Of a stretch of 64,000 bases of DNA, positions 27,647 through 36,857 are shown one piece after another (positions within the stretch are counted from its first letter, which is position 1; every line of letters starts with the position of its first letter). Source of the DNA: Candidatus Tepidiaquacellales bacterium UBA6667. GTDB taxonomy: Bacteria > Bacteroidota > Ignavibacteria > Tepidaquicellales > Tepidaquicellaceae. Below the pieces are notes generated by a model. That model saw nothing but the letters and a program-made list of their open reading frames with translations. It searched no databases and was not told where the DNA came from. The position numbers and the translations under genes were made by a program. The stretch covers positions 81,950-145,949 of the forward strand of contig DKKL01000034.1 in NCBI GenBank assembly GCA_002455255.1, written 5' to 3'.

Positions 27647-28937
27647 AAAACTTATTTTTAAATTTGAATATTAGTAAAATCCATATTGTTAGCGAGAAAA
27701 CAAAATTTGCAATTATATTTGTAACTGCAACACCTGTTAAATTTATAGAACCACTGAATGAATATGAAATAAAAATCAAAGCCATGATAATGACACCTGC
27801 AATTTGAGCAATCAAATTAAGCCACTGTTCATCAAAAGTATAAAGCAATGTTGCTGCAGGAATACTAAGCAGATAGCAAAAATAGGAAATCATTTGAAGA
27901 TAGAAAAATTCCAATGCAGGTATATATTCCGGTAGATAAGCAGGTATTAATTTATTTATCAGCCACACAAATGGAAAATAAGCAGTCAAGAACGAAATAA
28001 TTACTAATGAGGAAAGTTTCAGTGTAAGTTTAAATATACCTTTAAATTTTTCACCCTGTCCGAGCTTCACCATCAATCTTTGCTGAAGAACTACAAATAC
28101 GTTATTGTATAAAACACTAAAACCAAGTATTATGGTAGCACCAATGGAAAAAACTCCAAGATCTGTCAGCTGAAGTTTCCAGTTTATAAATATCCTGTCA
28201 AGATTTAACTGTAAGATTGCAAGATACCCGACAAGCATAATTGGAAAACCTGTTTTTAATATTTTTTTTAACGTATCATTATTAAATCTAAAAAAAGGTT
28301 TAATTTTAAATTGATTTAACCTGAACCAAACAACAGATGAAAAGATTATAGCAATTGCCTGAGCGAGTAAAAAGAAATAAATATCAGGGTAGTAAAATAA
28401 AATAACTGCAATAACAATAAATAACAGAGAAGTAAGATTTGAATATTTGTTTATAGAATTAAAGAGTCCGAAAGAATAACCGATAGACTGTATTGTAAGC
28501 TGAAGATAATAAGAAAATGCAAACAGAGCGAACGATAGATATAAAAGTGGTCTGTTGAAAGAAGATACTTCAGGACTCAAGTCCGGTATTAAATAATAAA
28601 ATCCTGAAATTAACGAAATTAAAAATATTGTAAGCAGTGTGAAGTTTACGCCAATTAATGAAATTTTTGAAACAGTAAAATTACTGTTTCCCTGACCTAA
28701 CTTAAAAGGAATTTCTCTTCTAAAACCGTTCAATGCACCGAACTGAAATATATAAATCAGATTTGTAAAAAGTAAGATCTGAGACCAAATACCAAAGTTA
28801 AATGAACCGGCAAATTTAGCAAAAACATAATAGACAATAAATCTTGAACCTTGCAATAAGATATTTGAAAAAATATATTTAGAATAATTTTTTCCGGAGG
28901 AGGAGAAGTTCAATATTTTTTTAAGTTTATCTTTCAA
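27636..28937 (-). CDS. Polysaccharide flippase (Wzx-like, MOP superfamily)
   Basis: A 433-residue protein with about twelve hydrophobic segments, starting with the family-typical MKDKLKKILNFSSSGK and then YSKYIFSNILLQGSRFIVYY. Such proteins move undecaprenyl-diphosphate-linked repeat units across the inner membrane. It overlaps the upstream polymerase gene by 4 bases and the downstream sialyltransferase-like gene by 11. It is intact, unlike the second flippase at 12104-13347, and so is the best candidate for the active exporter of this cluster. Confidence 0.87.
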   Translation of the reverse strand: MKDKLKKILNFSSSGKNYSKYIFSNILLQGSRFIVYYVFAKFAGSFNFGIWSQILLFTNLIYIFQFGALNGFRREIPFKLGQGNSNFTVSKISLIGVNFTLLTIFLISLISGFYYLIPDLSPEVSSFNRPLLYLSFALFAFSYYLQLTIQSIGYSFGLFNSINKYSNLTSLLFIVIAVILFYYPDIYFFLLAQAIAIIFSSVVWFRLNQFKIKPFFRFNNDTLKKILKTGFPIMLVGYLAILQLNLDRIFINWKLQLTDLGVFSIGATIILGFSVLYNNVFVVLQQRLMVKLGQGEKFKGIFKLTLKLSSLVIISFLTAYFPFVWLINKLIPAYLPEYIPALEFFYLQMISYFCYLLSIPAATLLYTFDEQWLNLIAQIAGVIIMALIFISYSFSGSINLTGVAVTNIIANFVFSLTIWILLIFKFKNKFFEK

Positions 28938-30259
28938 GCAGAACTTTCATCAATATTTTTTTTAGAATTTAAATAATCAAACATTACAAATACATAAATA
29001 AAAGCCATTAGAGTTTCATACCTTAATGTAAGGAAAAAAGTTTGTACAGATTCACCTATTATAATAAGAATTATCCAAAGCAAACCAATATGGCGATAAA
29101 CATAATTTTTACTAACAGATGATTTATAGAATAAATAAAACATCAGTGTAAGGAAAGAAAGAAAAAAGAACAAACCGCCACTTGAAATAAACCTTAGATA
29201 GCCGCTTTCTGTAGGTGAATTATTTAATTTACTTAAATCAAACCCAAACAAATAATCCATTGGGAATGAAGTGTTTGCAAAAAATATTTCCCAAAAATAA
29301 ACACGCTGATTGTAAAAAGAGATTAGATAATCATCACTGATTCTGCTTGGGGAGAAATAGAAAACAGCCGAGACAATCAACACAGAAAACAAAAACAATA
29401 TAACCTTTCCTGAAGAAATTTTGTGTTTAAAATCTTTAAAGAAAATTCTATATGAGATATAAAGACCTGCAATTACAAATAAAATTAAACCTGTTCTTGA
29501 ACCGGAAAGAAAGATGATTGAAATGCTAAGCACTAAATTAAACAACAATAACGGAAATGAAGATTTACTTTTTACAAAATTGAAATAAAAATAAATAAGA
29601 GACAGAGATGCAAATGCACCAAATTGGTTTGTCCATATAAAGAGAGAATAAAATCTGTTTAAATTTTTTGCATCTTCAAAGATTGTTACAAAATCAATTC
29701 TGGAAGCAAAATTATAAAATTGGAATATAATGTCATTTGATAAAGATAAATTTGCATAAAACAATACTGATAAAATTACGGAATAGTAAAATAATATTTT
29801 AAAAGATGCATCAAAAACTTTTTTCATAGATTCAAAACCAAACTTCAAACAGGAATACCCCAAAAAAACCAATACCACAGAAAATATAAAGTATTGAAAT
29901 GAAAGATTATAAAGAAAAATATTTTCTATATTAAACAAATATAAAGAGGATAATGAAAATATCAATCCGACAAAAATAACTGTCAGTGGGATTTTGAGAA
30001 TGGATAAAGTTTCTTTAATTAGTTTTGAATCTTTATATCCGAGATAAAGAATAACCGGTACAAGAGAAGCGATGACATATCTGTTCAGGTTCAGATTTAG
30101 CAATGAAAAATCATACAACCCGAATATTTTGACAGAAGGTGAGGTAAACAAAAACACCGCAATTGCAAAAAGAGGCAAGGTCTTTTTGTCTTTATAAAAG
30201 TATAAACTTAAAACAAAAAATATTAAATATAAAATTATAAAGACAAAAAACGGAATCAT
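28934..30259 (-). CDS. O-antigen polymerase/ligase-family membrane protein (Wzy/WaaL-like)
   Basis: A 441-residue protein with about eleven hydrophobic segments. The segment SIIFLSGSRTGLILFVIAGL contains the Ser-Gly-Ser-Arg-Thr motif typical of the O-antigen ligase/polymerase (Wzy_C) family. A large periplasmic loop follows (about residues 305-360, with FYNQRVYFW). It would polymerise repeat units or transfer the glycan to an acceptor in the periplasm. It starts 26 bases after the amidotransferase and overlaps the flippase start by 4 bases. Confidence 0.8.
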   Translation of the reverse strand: MIPFFVFIILYLIFFVLSLYFYKDKKTLPLFAIAVFLFTSPSVKIFGLYDFSLLNLNLNRYVIASLVPVILYLGYKDSKLIKETLSILKIPLTVIFVGLIFSLSSLYLFNIENIFLYNLSFQYFIFSVVLVFLGYSCLKFGFESMKKVFDASFKILFYYSVILSVLFYANLSLSNDIIFQFYNFASRIDFVTIFEDAKNLNRFYSLFIWTNQFGAFASLSLIYFYFNFVKSKSSFPLLLFNLVLSISIIFLSGSRTGLILFVIAGLYISYRIFFKDFKHKISSGKVILFLFSVLIVSAVFYFSPSRISDDYLISFYNQRVYFWEIFFANTSFPMDYLFGFDLSKLNNSPTESGYLRFISSGGLFFFLSFLTLMFYLFYKSSVSKNYVYRHIGLLWIILIIIGESVQTFFLTLRYETLMAFIYVFVMFDYLNSKKNIDESSA

Positions 30260-30285
30260 TTAATTAATTTAATTTATAAAATAAA

Positions 30286-31485
30286 CTAAAGATAATATTT
30301 TTCCTGCATATCTTTTGGCAGATGAACTTCGCCATATTCTGAAGGTTCTCCCCAAACGTTATCTTTCCACCATTTTCCGTCTTGAATCCACCAAACACGT
30401 GAATCACGGAATTTGTCAGCAGTAAACCAAAACTCATCTTCCGACATATCAACATATTTAAGCCAGTAATACAAATCTGAAGAAACAACTGAATCATATT
30501 TTTTAACCATTTCAATCGCTTTTTCACGGCTGAAATATCCTGTTCTAACATCTTTTGAAGCATGGTCGCTTGCTCTGCCATATCCAAATTTTATAAACTT
30601 CAATAAATCATGAGCACCGTTTTCATATCTGTCATCAAGGTTAGATGATTTTCTGTAAGTCCTTTCAAATTCCCTTTCTGAAGGTTTAAAACCATATTTT
30701 TCTTCAACCATTTTAGCATGCCAATTCGGATCCCACTTGAAAAAATTACCAACATATAAACCTCGCACTCCAACTTTTAAAATTTCATCATCAGTAGGAT
30801 ATTTTGCCCATAGAACATCTTTTTCTGAAATTATTTCTTTTTCATCATTTATCATATCATACCATTCAAATCCTCGCAGAGAATGTTCGTGTCGTGAACG
30901 TGCACTGAATTCGACATAGTCATCAGGTTCATACATACCCGAAATATCCCATGCAATTTCACCCCAAATAATTAAAGGGATATTATGCCTGACAGCTGCC
31001 TGAATGGGATATGTCATAATCCCGCAATGAGCATGCCAGTTCATATCACCCATTTTTCTAAAACAAAGTCTGTTAAGTTTTTTCAATGTTTCAACCGAAG
31101 GACCAAAGACCAAATGATCGGCATCAAAAGCATGCCTCATATTATCTCTGTTATAGTCACCTTCAGGTAAATAATTATTTCCGTGATAAGTAACAAGCAA
31201 AGGCTTAAGACCATATTCAGAAGCCATAACATGAGTTTGGTAATAACTGTCTTTTCCGCCACTTACGGGTATTACACAATCATAGTTATCCTTGTTTTCT
31301 TTTTTTCTTTTCTCAATTATTTCATCAAATTTCTTTTTTCTCTTATCCCAAAAATCAGAATTAAGTTCTTCAAACAGTTCAAAGGTTCTGCAACTTGAAC
31401 AAACGCCGTCATCATCAATATCAAGATTTACTGACACCATCGGATATACACACTTTGTGCAATATCTCATTTTTTTTATTTTCAT
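30286..31485 (-). CDS. pseA: N-acetyl-sugar amidotransferase (PseA/WbpG family)
   Basis: A 399-residue PP-loop enzyme. Two N-terminal Cys pairs (C9-x2-C12 in CTKCVYP and C29-x2-C32 in CSSC) suggest a zinc ribbon. The ATP pyrophosphatase loop is VIPVSGGKDSYYQ (71-83). Later motifs GEIAWDISGMYEPDDY and GYGRASDHASKDVRTG are conserved in WbpG/PseA/LegA-type proteins. These enzymes convert an acetamido group into an acetamidino group, using ammonia from a HisH/HisF-type pair. The hisF and hisH homologues lie directly upstream, 4 bases away. The expected substrate is the nonulosonic acid or a 2-acetamido sugar of this cluster. Confidence 0.88.
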   Translation of the reverse strand: MKIKKMRYCTKCVYPMVSVNLDIDDDGVCSSCRTFELFEELNSDFWDKRKKKFDEIIEKRKKENKDNYDCVIPVSGGKDSYYQTHVMASEYGLKPLLVTYHGNNYLPEGDYNRDNMRHAFDADHLVFGPSVETLKKLNRLCFRKMGDMNWHAHCGIMTYPIQAAVRHNIPLIIWGEIAWDISGMYEPDDYVEFSARSRHEHSLRGFEWYDMINDEKEIISEKDVLWAKYPTDDEILKVGVRGLYVGNFFKWDPNWHAKMVEEKYGFKPSEREFERTYRKSSNLDDRYENGAHDLLKFIKFGYGRASDHASKDVRTGYFSREKAIEMVKKYDSVVSSDLYYWLKYVDMSEDEFWFTADKFRDSRVWWIQDGKWWKDNVWGEPSEYGEVHLPKDMQEKYYL

Positions 31486-31489
31486 AGAG

Positions 31490-32296
31490 TTATATTAATA
31501 ATAAATCAGGTTTTCTGACATTAAAATTGTTTTCATATAAATATTTTTTAGCTAAATACACGCTTTGGTCCATATACTGAAAAATATTAGCAGCAGCAAC
31601 AGCATCAACATTCGTTTTTGATAATGCTTCAGCGAAGTGATTCCATTCACCAACACCACCAAGAGCTATAACCGGTAACTTTACGGAAGAAGCAACTGAA
31701 TCAATCATTTCAATATCATACCCGTTTTTCATACCGTCTCTGTCAATTGAGTTTATCAAAATTTCACCTGCACCTTCGCTTTCACAAATTTTTGCCCACT
31801 CTGATGGTGAGATATTACGATCAACTTTTCCACCATTTGAAAAAACCGAATAACCGGTTTCTGTTTTTTTTGCATCAACAGAAATTACGATACACTGTGA
31901 GCCAAATTCTTTTGCCGCTTCACTTATGAATTTTGAATTTTCAAATGGTGCCGTATTCAGAGAAATTTTGTCAGCACCTCTTGAAAGCCGCATTTCAATA
32001 TCTTCCAAAGTTCTTATTTTACCGCCAAAAGTTATAGGCATAAAAGTAACTTTTGATACATCCTCAATAATATCAAGTATTCCACTTCTATTAGGATGTT
32101 TTATATCATCACGTCTCATATCATAATTTTCATCTTTAGAAATATCAAGATAAACTAATTCATCGGAAGCCCATTCGCTTAGCCGTTTAACAGAAGTAAT
32201 GGGGTTTCCTAAATTTTGATATCTTCTAAAAGATTTACTCTGTACAAGAAATCCGTTTTTCAGTAATACAACCGGTATTAATCTTTTCTTTTTCAT
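31490..32296 (-). CDS. hisF2: HisF-like subunit of the sugar amidotransferase (not histidine biosynthesis)
   Basis: A 268-residue TIM-barrel HisF homologue. Aligned without gaps at the N-terminus, the position of the essential HisF Asp11 is Leu11 (IPVVLLKNG where HisF has CLDVKDG). The second catalytic Asp is kept as Asp141 in ISVDAKK. Loss of Asp11 and the position between hisH and pseA argue that it forms an ammonia channel for the PseA/WbpG enzyme rather than imidazole-glycerol-phosphate synthase. The same three-gene arrangement is known from Pseudomonas O-antigen loci. It overlaps hisH by 4 bases. Confidence 0.88.
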   Translation of the reverse strand: MKKKRLIPVVLLKNGFLVQSKSFRRYQNLGNPITSVKRLSEWASDELVYLDISKDENYDMRRDDIKHPNRSGILDIIEDVSKVTFMPITFGGKIRTLEDIEMRLSRGADKISLNTAPFENSKFISEAAKEFGSQCIVISVDAKKTETGYSVFSNGGKVDRNISPSEWAKICESEGAGEILINSIDRDGMKNGYDIEMIDSVASSVKLPVIALGGVGEWNHFAEALSKTNVDAVAAANIFQYMDQSVYLAKKYLYENNFNVRKPDLLLI

Positions 32297-32910
32297 TTCA
32301 AACTTAAAAAGTTTTCGATTAATACTCGTCCTGCTTTCTGACTTTTCTCAGGATGAAACTGCACACCATAAATATTTTCTTTATTTACAACTGACACAAA
32401 ATTTATTCCATATTCAGTTTCTGCTATAACATTTTCATTATCTGCTTCTGTTAATGCAAAACTGTGAACAAAATAAAAATCCTGATGATCAGTAAAATGA
32501 TTCAGTATCTTATTATCAGGAATTTTTATGCTAATATCATTCCAACCCATATGAGGTAAATTTAATTCTGCCGGAACGTCAAGCTTGCTTACAGTTCCTT
32601 TAATCCAACCAAACCCCTTATGTTCACCAAACTCAAGCCCCTTTTCAGCCAGAACCTGCATACCAACACAAATACCAAGAAACGGTTTTTTTATATTTAA
32701 AACTTCATCAGTTAATTCATCCAATGGAATATTTTCATTAATTTTTTTCATAGATGCACCAAAAGCACCAACACCGGGTAATATTAAATGTGTAGAGTTT
32801 CTAATATCATTAACATTATTGGAAATAAAAACATTTTCTGTTATTGAGCTAATCATATTATAAACAGATTTTACATTCCCTGAACCATAATTTAAAATAC
32901 AAATCTTCAT
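32293..32910 (-). CDS. hisH2: HisH-like glutaminase subunit of the sugar amidotransferase
   Basis: A 205-residue class I glutamine amidotransferase with the complete triad: Cys81 in LGICVGMQ, and His186 and Glu188 in QFHPEKS. The oxyanion region is LPGVGAFG. It releases ammonia from glutamine and passes it through the HisF-like partner. It lies one base after the cytidylyltransferase-aminotransferase fusion gene and overlaps hisF2 by 4 bases, so all four enzymes are probably made together. The genuine histidine-pathway HisH has the same motifs; context decides this call. Confidence 0.9.
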   Translation of the reverse strand: MKICILNYGSGNVKSVYNMISSITENVFISNNVNDIRNSTHLILPGVGAFGASMKKINENIPLDELTDEVLNIKKPFLGICVGMQVLAEKGLEFGEHKGFGWIKGTVSKLDVPAELNLPHMGWNDISIKIPDNKILNHFTDHQDFYFVHSFALTEADNENVIAETEYGINFVSVVNKENIYGVQFHPEKSQKAGRVLIENFLSLK

Positions 32911-32911
32911 T

Positions 32912-34951
32912 TTAGTTTCTTTTAAAAATCGGTCTAATTAATTCTCCTGCAAGTACTTCTTTAATGGAGTTTTTTTCACAAACATATTTCACAGAGTCTA
33001 ACGCTTTATCCACTGCTGATAAATATTCATTTATATCGCTTTCTGTATGGGTTAAGCAAAAATTATTTATACCTGTTGTTAAAAATCCGTCAGCAATTAA
33101 TGATTGCTGGAACACGCTAAGCAATTCAAGAGGTATTAAATCCTTATGAGGTTTGAAAATTATTCCGCAATGTGTAGAATAACCGGGACATAGAGCTATA
33201 TCCTCAAGTTTTTTATCGGCAATTAATTTTTTTGCACCGCTTAGATATTGATTTCCTCTTTCAATAATATAATTAAAATTATTTTTTTGAGAGAGTGTAT
33301 CAATTGTGAAAGCAGCACTTGCAAGAGCAATTGTTTCGCCACCGAATGTCATTGAAATAAATGCTCCTTCGTCAATAATTCTCATTAAGTCGCCTCTTCC
33401 GGCAATAGCAGAAACCGATGTTCCATTGCTCATACCCTTTCCTATTGCTGTTAAATCCGGAACGACGTCGAAATAGGTTTGGGCACCGCCTATATCAATT
33501 CTGAAACCACTAACAACTTCATCAAAAATTAAAATCGCATGATTTTTATGAGTAAGTTCTTTCACTTTATTTAGAAAATCATCTTTTGGAAAATCAAGAC
33601 CTATCGGTTCAAGAATTACTGCTGCTACTTCATTTTTATATTTCTTAAATATTTTATCAAGTGAATTTATATCATTATATATAAATGACTGAGTCATTTC
33701 TTTTACTACATCGGGTATTCCTCTGTCATTATCAGTTTTACCAATATACCATTCCTGCCAACCATGATATCCGCAATGAGCGATAATATTTTTACCTGTA
33801 TGCGCACGAGCAAGCCGAATACATGCAGTGGTTGCGTCTGACCCATTTTTTACAAACCTTACCATTTCAGCAGAAGGATATAAATCAATAATCTTCTGAG
33901 CAACGTCAATTTCAAGTTTATTGGAAAGTGAAAATGAAATTCCCTTTTGCAATTGGTTTATGATTGCATCATTTTGCCCCTGAATATTATAACCGAGAGT
34001 AATTGCTCCTAAACCCAACGAAAAATCTATAAACTCGTTTCCATCCACATCCCAAACGTGTGCATCTTGTCCTCTGTCAATGAATGCAGGTGCAGCACCT
34101 TCCACAAAATATTTATAAGACTTACTGTATGTTTGTGAAGCACTTGGAATTATTTTTTTTGCAATATTTAATAATGCAAATGAATTTTGGTATTTTGATT
34201 TCATATCATTTATTAAAGATCTGATGTAGCCTTCATTCCTGAAAAATTTTGAATTGTCAGCCGACATTTTTTTTTCAGAATTCAGAAGTTCCAGAATTTC
34301 ATTCAATCCGCAATATTTATTTTCAGAATTTATGAGTTTTAAAATTGCAGATATATATTCAAAATCTTCTTTTTCATCTACTGTCCATCTGAGGTTACTT
34401 AAATCCTGCTTATTTTTTAAATTATTTTTTTTAAATTTTTTATTATTTCTTAAATATGGAGTAACATGTTCCCTTTCAGAACTTAGTTTAGCATTTAAAT
34501 ATGCATCATTCAAAGCTTCAACCGAAAACATTTCTACATCAAGTCCGTCAGGAAATGTTGGCGGATCTACATTACTTACATAATCATAACTGTCAGAATT
34601 AAATAAATCAATAATTTCGTCAACAATTTTGTAATCTAACAATGGGCAGTCAGCCGTTATTCTAATTATCTTATCGAGTTTATATTTATCAGTCGCTTTA
34701 TGAAATCTATCAAGAACATCATTTTCATCACCACGATAAAAATCAATTTTATTTTCAATACAATATTTTTCTATATCATCATCCTTAGGATTTATAGTCG
34801 TAGCGACAATAATTTTGTCAATTTTTTTTGATAGTTTTAGCCGATTAATAGTATAGGAAAGTAATTTTTTACCATCGGCTTCCATTAATACTTTTTTTGG
34901 TAATCTTGAAGAACCCATTCTTGCCTGAATAATTGCACCTGTTACATTCAT
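32912..34951 (-). CDS. Fusion of SpsF-like cytidylyltransferase and GSA-aminomutase-like aminotransferase
   Basis: A 679-residue two-domain protein. Residues 1 to about 235 form a cytidylyltransferase of the SpsF/NeuA-like type: IIQARMGSSRLPKKVL at the nucleotide loop, RITADCPLLD (97-106) and SNVDPPTFPDGLDVE (126-140). Residues about 255-679 form a class III PLP aminotransferase related to glutamate-1-semialdehyde aminomutase: NGSDATT (369-375), FDEVVSGFR (476-484) and the PLP Lys505 in AIGKGMSNG. No separate pseF is visible, so the N-terminal domain may make the CMP-nonulosonate. The C-terminal half may add or move an amino group on the same sugar. It lies 4 bases after the formyltransferase and 1 base before hisH2. 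Confidence 0.85.
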   Translation of the reverse strand: MNVTGAIIQARMGSSRLPKKVLMEADGKKLLSYTINRLKLSKKIDKIIVATTINPKDDDIEKYCIENKIDFYRGDENDVLDRFHKATDKYKLDKIIRITADCPLLDYKIVDEIIDLFNSDSYDYVSNVDPPTFPDGLDVEMFSVEALNDAYLNAKLSSEREHVTPYLRNNKKFKKNNLKNKQDLSNLRWTVDEKEDFEYISAILKLINSENKYCGLNEILELLNSEKKMSADNSKFFRNEGYIRSLINDMKSKYQNSFALLNIAKKIIPSASQTYSKSYKYFVEGAAPAFIDRGQDAHVWDVDGNEFIDFSLGLGAITLGYNIQGQNDAIINQLQKGISFSLSNKLEIDVAQKIIDLYPSAEMVRFVKNGSDATTACIRLARAHTGKNIIAHCGYHGWQEWYIGKTDNDRGIPDVVKEMTQSFIYNDINSLDKIFKKYKNEVAAVILEPIGLDFPKDDFLNKVKELTHKNHAILIFDEVVSGFRIDIGGAQTYFDVVPDLTAIGKGMSNGTSVSAIAGRGDLMRIIDEGAFISMTFGGETIALASAAFTIDTLSQKNNFNYIIERGNQYLSGAKKLIADKKLEDIALCPGYSTHCGIIFKPHKDLIPLELLSVFQQSLIADGFLTTGINNFCLTHTESDINEYLSAVDKALDSVKYVCEKNSIKEVLAGELIRPIFKRN

Positions 34952-34955
34952 CTGT

Positions 34956-35945
34956 TTATGTTAGTCTCTTTCCCAATTTGAAAATCTTATTTTGTGGTAT
35001 TTGTTGTTTATCAACTTCAATTTTCTTTATTAATAAAACTCCATCCCTTAAAGCAATTTTATAATTTTTATTTTTATCTTTACCGATTATAATTCCTGTT
35101 GTGAATTTATGAAAACCATCTCCGGGAATGAATTCACACTCAAGAATATTAATTTTTAAATCATCAAGATAGCAATGTGCTCCATCATAAGGATAAGAAA
35201 ATGCATAAATAAATTTTAGTAACTCGACACCGGTGAACTCTGCAAAATTAATCCTTCCGTCAACGACAGTTTTCAATCTTGGAAAAAAAGTGGATTTTTC
35301 ATAATCTTGTTTTTCCGGAATAAATTCCGGATTATTTAAATTATCTAATGCAAGCGGCAAAAGATATTTATAAGTATTCATTCTTGCTTTAAACACATCA
35401 ATCGGGTAAGATAAATTCGGAATTTTATAAAAACATTTTGCTATAATATCACCCGTATCAATTCCGGTATCAATATAATGAGCACAACCATATTGCTCCG
35501 TTCCCCAAAGTCCATTTAATATCATCCACGAATCATTCGCAGCACCTCTATATTCCGGCAATGGAGCAGTATGAACATTAAATACTTTATTTTTAAAGAT
35601 GGATAGAAATTCTTTTTTTAATATATTTCTGCAGCCAATGCTGATAATATATTTTGGATTAATTTTTCTTATAATCTCAATGCTTTCTGTTGAATTTACA
35701 TCTTCTGATTCATATACCGGAATTCCATAATCATCAGTTGCATTAAAAATATTATATGCACAATCGCCATATATATCTTTCCTGTTTTTCATCATTTCTA
35801 AATCTTCTTTATGCAGATGAAATGGATGTGTTATTATTGCAGATACTTTATACTCAGAATTTTTATAAAGCAAAAGTGAATCTATCACAAACTTGACACC
35901 TATTCCGTGACCTAAAATTACTATATTATTATTTGAATTATTCAT
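34956..35945 (-). CDS. Formyltransferase (Fmt-fold, sugar N-formyltransferase type)
   Basis: A 329-residue protein with a formyltransferase core. The catalytic triad is visible as Asn123 and His125 in FNVHTAPLPEYRGA and Asp163 in YIDTGIDTGDII. The C-terminal part from about 215 has the OB-like region seen in sugar formyltransferases and methionyl-tRNA formyltransferase. The operon context, between an aldo-keto reductase (3 bases) and the cytidylyltransferase fusion (4 bases), favours N-formylation of an amino sugar using N10-formyltetrahydrofolate over tRNA formylation. The amino group installed by the neighbouring aminotransferase is the likely target (inference). Confidence 0.83.
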   Translation of the reverse strand: MNNSNNNIVILGHGIGVKFVIDSLLLYKNSEYKVSAIITHPFHLHKEDLEMMKNRKDIYGDCAYNIFNATDDYGIPVYESEDVNSTESIEIIRKINPKYIISIGCRNILKKEFLSIFKNKVFNVHTAPLPEYRGAANDSWMILNGLWGTEQYGCAHYIDTGIDTGDIIAKCFYKIPNLSYPIDVFKARMNTYKYLLPLALDNLNNPEFIPEKQDYEKSTFFPRLKTVVDGRINFAEFTGVELLKFIYAFSYPYDGAHCYLDDLKINILECEFIPGDGFHKFTTGIIIGKDKNKNYKIALRDGVLLIKKIEVDKQQIPQNKIFKLGKRLT

Positions 35946-35948
35946 AAG

Positions 35949-36857
35949 TTATTTAGCCCACAATGTAGGGTTAATAATTGTTTCCGGTATATCATTTGTA
36001 ATTTCCAGTATTTCATTTAAATATTCATCATCAAGTTCAGTAGAATTATTATATAACTTAATATTCTCATTTAACTGTTGAATATTATCAACCCCAAAAA
36101 TTAACTTACAATCTTTATAAAAAGTTTTAAAAAAATTTACAGTAAACTGTTCAAATGTAAATCCTGATTTTTTAATAATTTCGGACAATAATTTTTTATA
36201 CTTTATAAACTCTTTTATATTTTCAGGGATTTGTGAATCATCAAGAAAAAACAATCCTTGCAGAAAAATACTTCGTATAAATACAATATTTTGAAAATCG
36301 TTAGCAGTTTTTAAAAATCCTTTATTCTTAAATCTATGGTCGAGCAAATTTGCCGGAACCTGATATGAGGTTAACCTCTCATCATTTAATAATTCTTCAG
36401 TTTCATCAGCAGAATATAAACTAATTCCGAATGTGTTAATATTTAATTTTTTTTTGTGTTCATACAGATAATTAATTATAAGTTTTTCATTTAAAAAATA
36501 ATCATCTGTTCTGTGAAACATAAGACAATCTATCGTTTCACTTTTTAAATTTCTCTTAGAAGATTCTACTGCCAAAATAACTTTTTCGATTATTTCAATT
36601 TCATCTTCTTGATTTTTTAAAGTTTCCAATATAGGTGGTAACTTTGTAACTATAAATGCATCAGATTTTTTATTTTGGAAATAATCGCCTAATAACTGTT
36701 CTGAATTTCCATACGCAGAAGCGGTATCATAATATCTTACACCTGAAGACTCCGCAGTTTTTATAATCTTAACAGCATTCGTTTTTGTCGGTTTCCCTGA
36801 TTTATTCGCAATGCCATACTTAAGTCCTAATTGTGCTGTTCCTAATGTAAAATTCAT
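35949..36857 (-). CDS. Aldo/keto reductase
   Basis: A 302-residue TIM-barrel reductase. Catalytic residues are visible: Asp and Tyr in YYDTASAYGNSE, Lys in FIVTKLPP and His in CLMFHRTDD. The open frame extends eight codons upstream, but ATG 36857 overlaps the pseI stop as ATGA and begins with the normal first strand MNFTLGTAQLGLKYG, so I chose it. In nonulosonate clusters such reductases are often found next to PseI and cytidylyltransferase genes. The precise step, perhaps reduction of a keto intermediate made during side-chain modification, is unknown. Confidence 0.87.
   Translation of the reverse strand: MNFTLGTAQLGLKYGIANKSGKPTKTNAVKIIKTAESSGVRYYDTASAYGNSEQLLGDYFQNKKSDAFIVTKLPPILETLKNQEDEIEIIEKVILAVESSKRNLKSETIDCLMFHRTDDYFLNEKLIINYLYEHKKKLNINTFGISLYSADETEELLNDERLTSYQVPANLLDHRFKNKGFLKTANDFQNIVFIRSIFLQGLFFLDDSQIPENIKEFIKYKKLLSEIIKKSGFTFEQFTVNFFKTFYKDCKLIFGVDNIQQLNENIKLYNNSTELDDEYLNEILEITNDIPETIINPTLWAK

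Noticed and set aside
31490..32910. Histidine-biosynthesis hisH/hisF genes
   Set aside because: No other his genes are near, the HisF-like protein lacks Asp11, and the pair directly precedes a PseA/WbpG amidotransferase.
34956..35945. Methionyl-tRNA formyltransferase (fmt)
   Set aside because: The catalytic triad is shared, but the gene is embedded in a nonulosonate-sugar series with 3-4 base spacings and no translation genes nearby.
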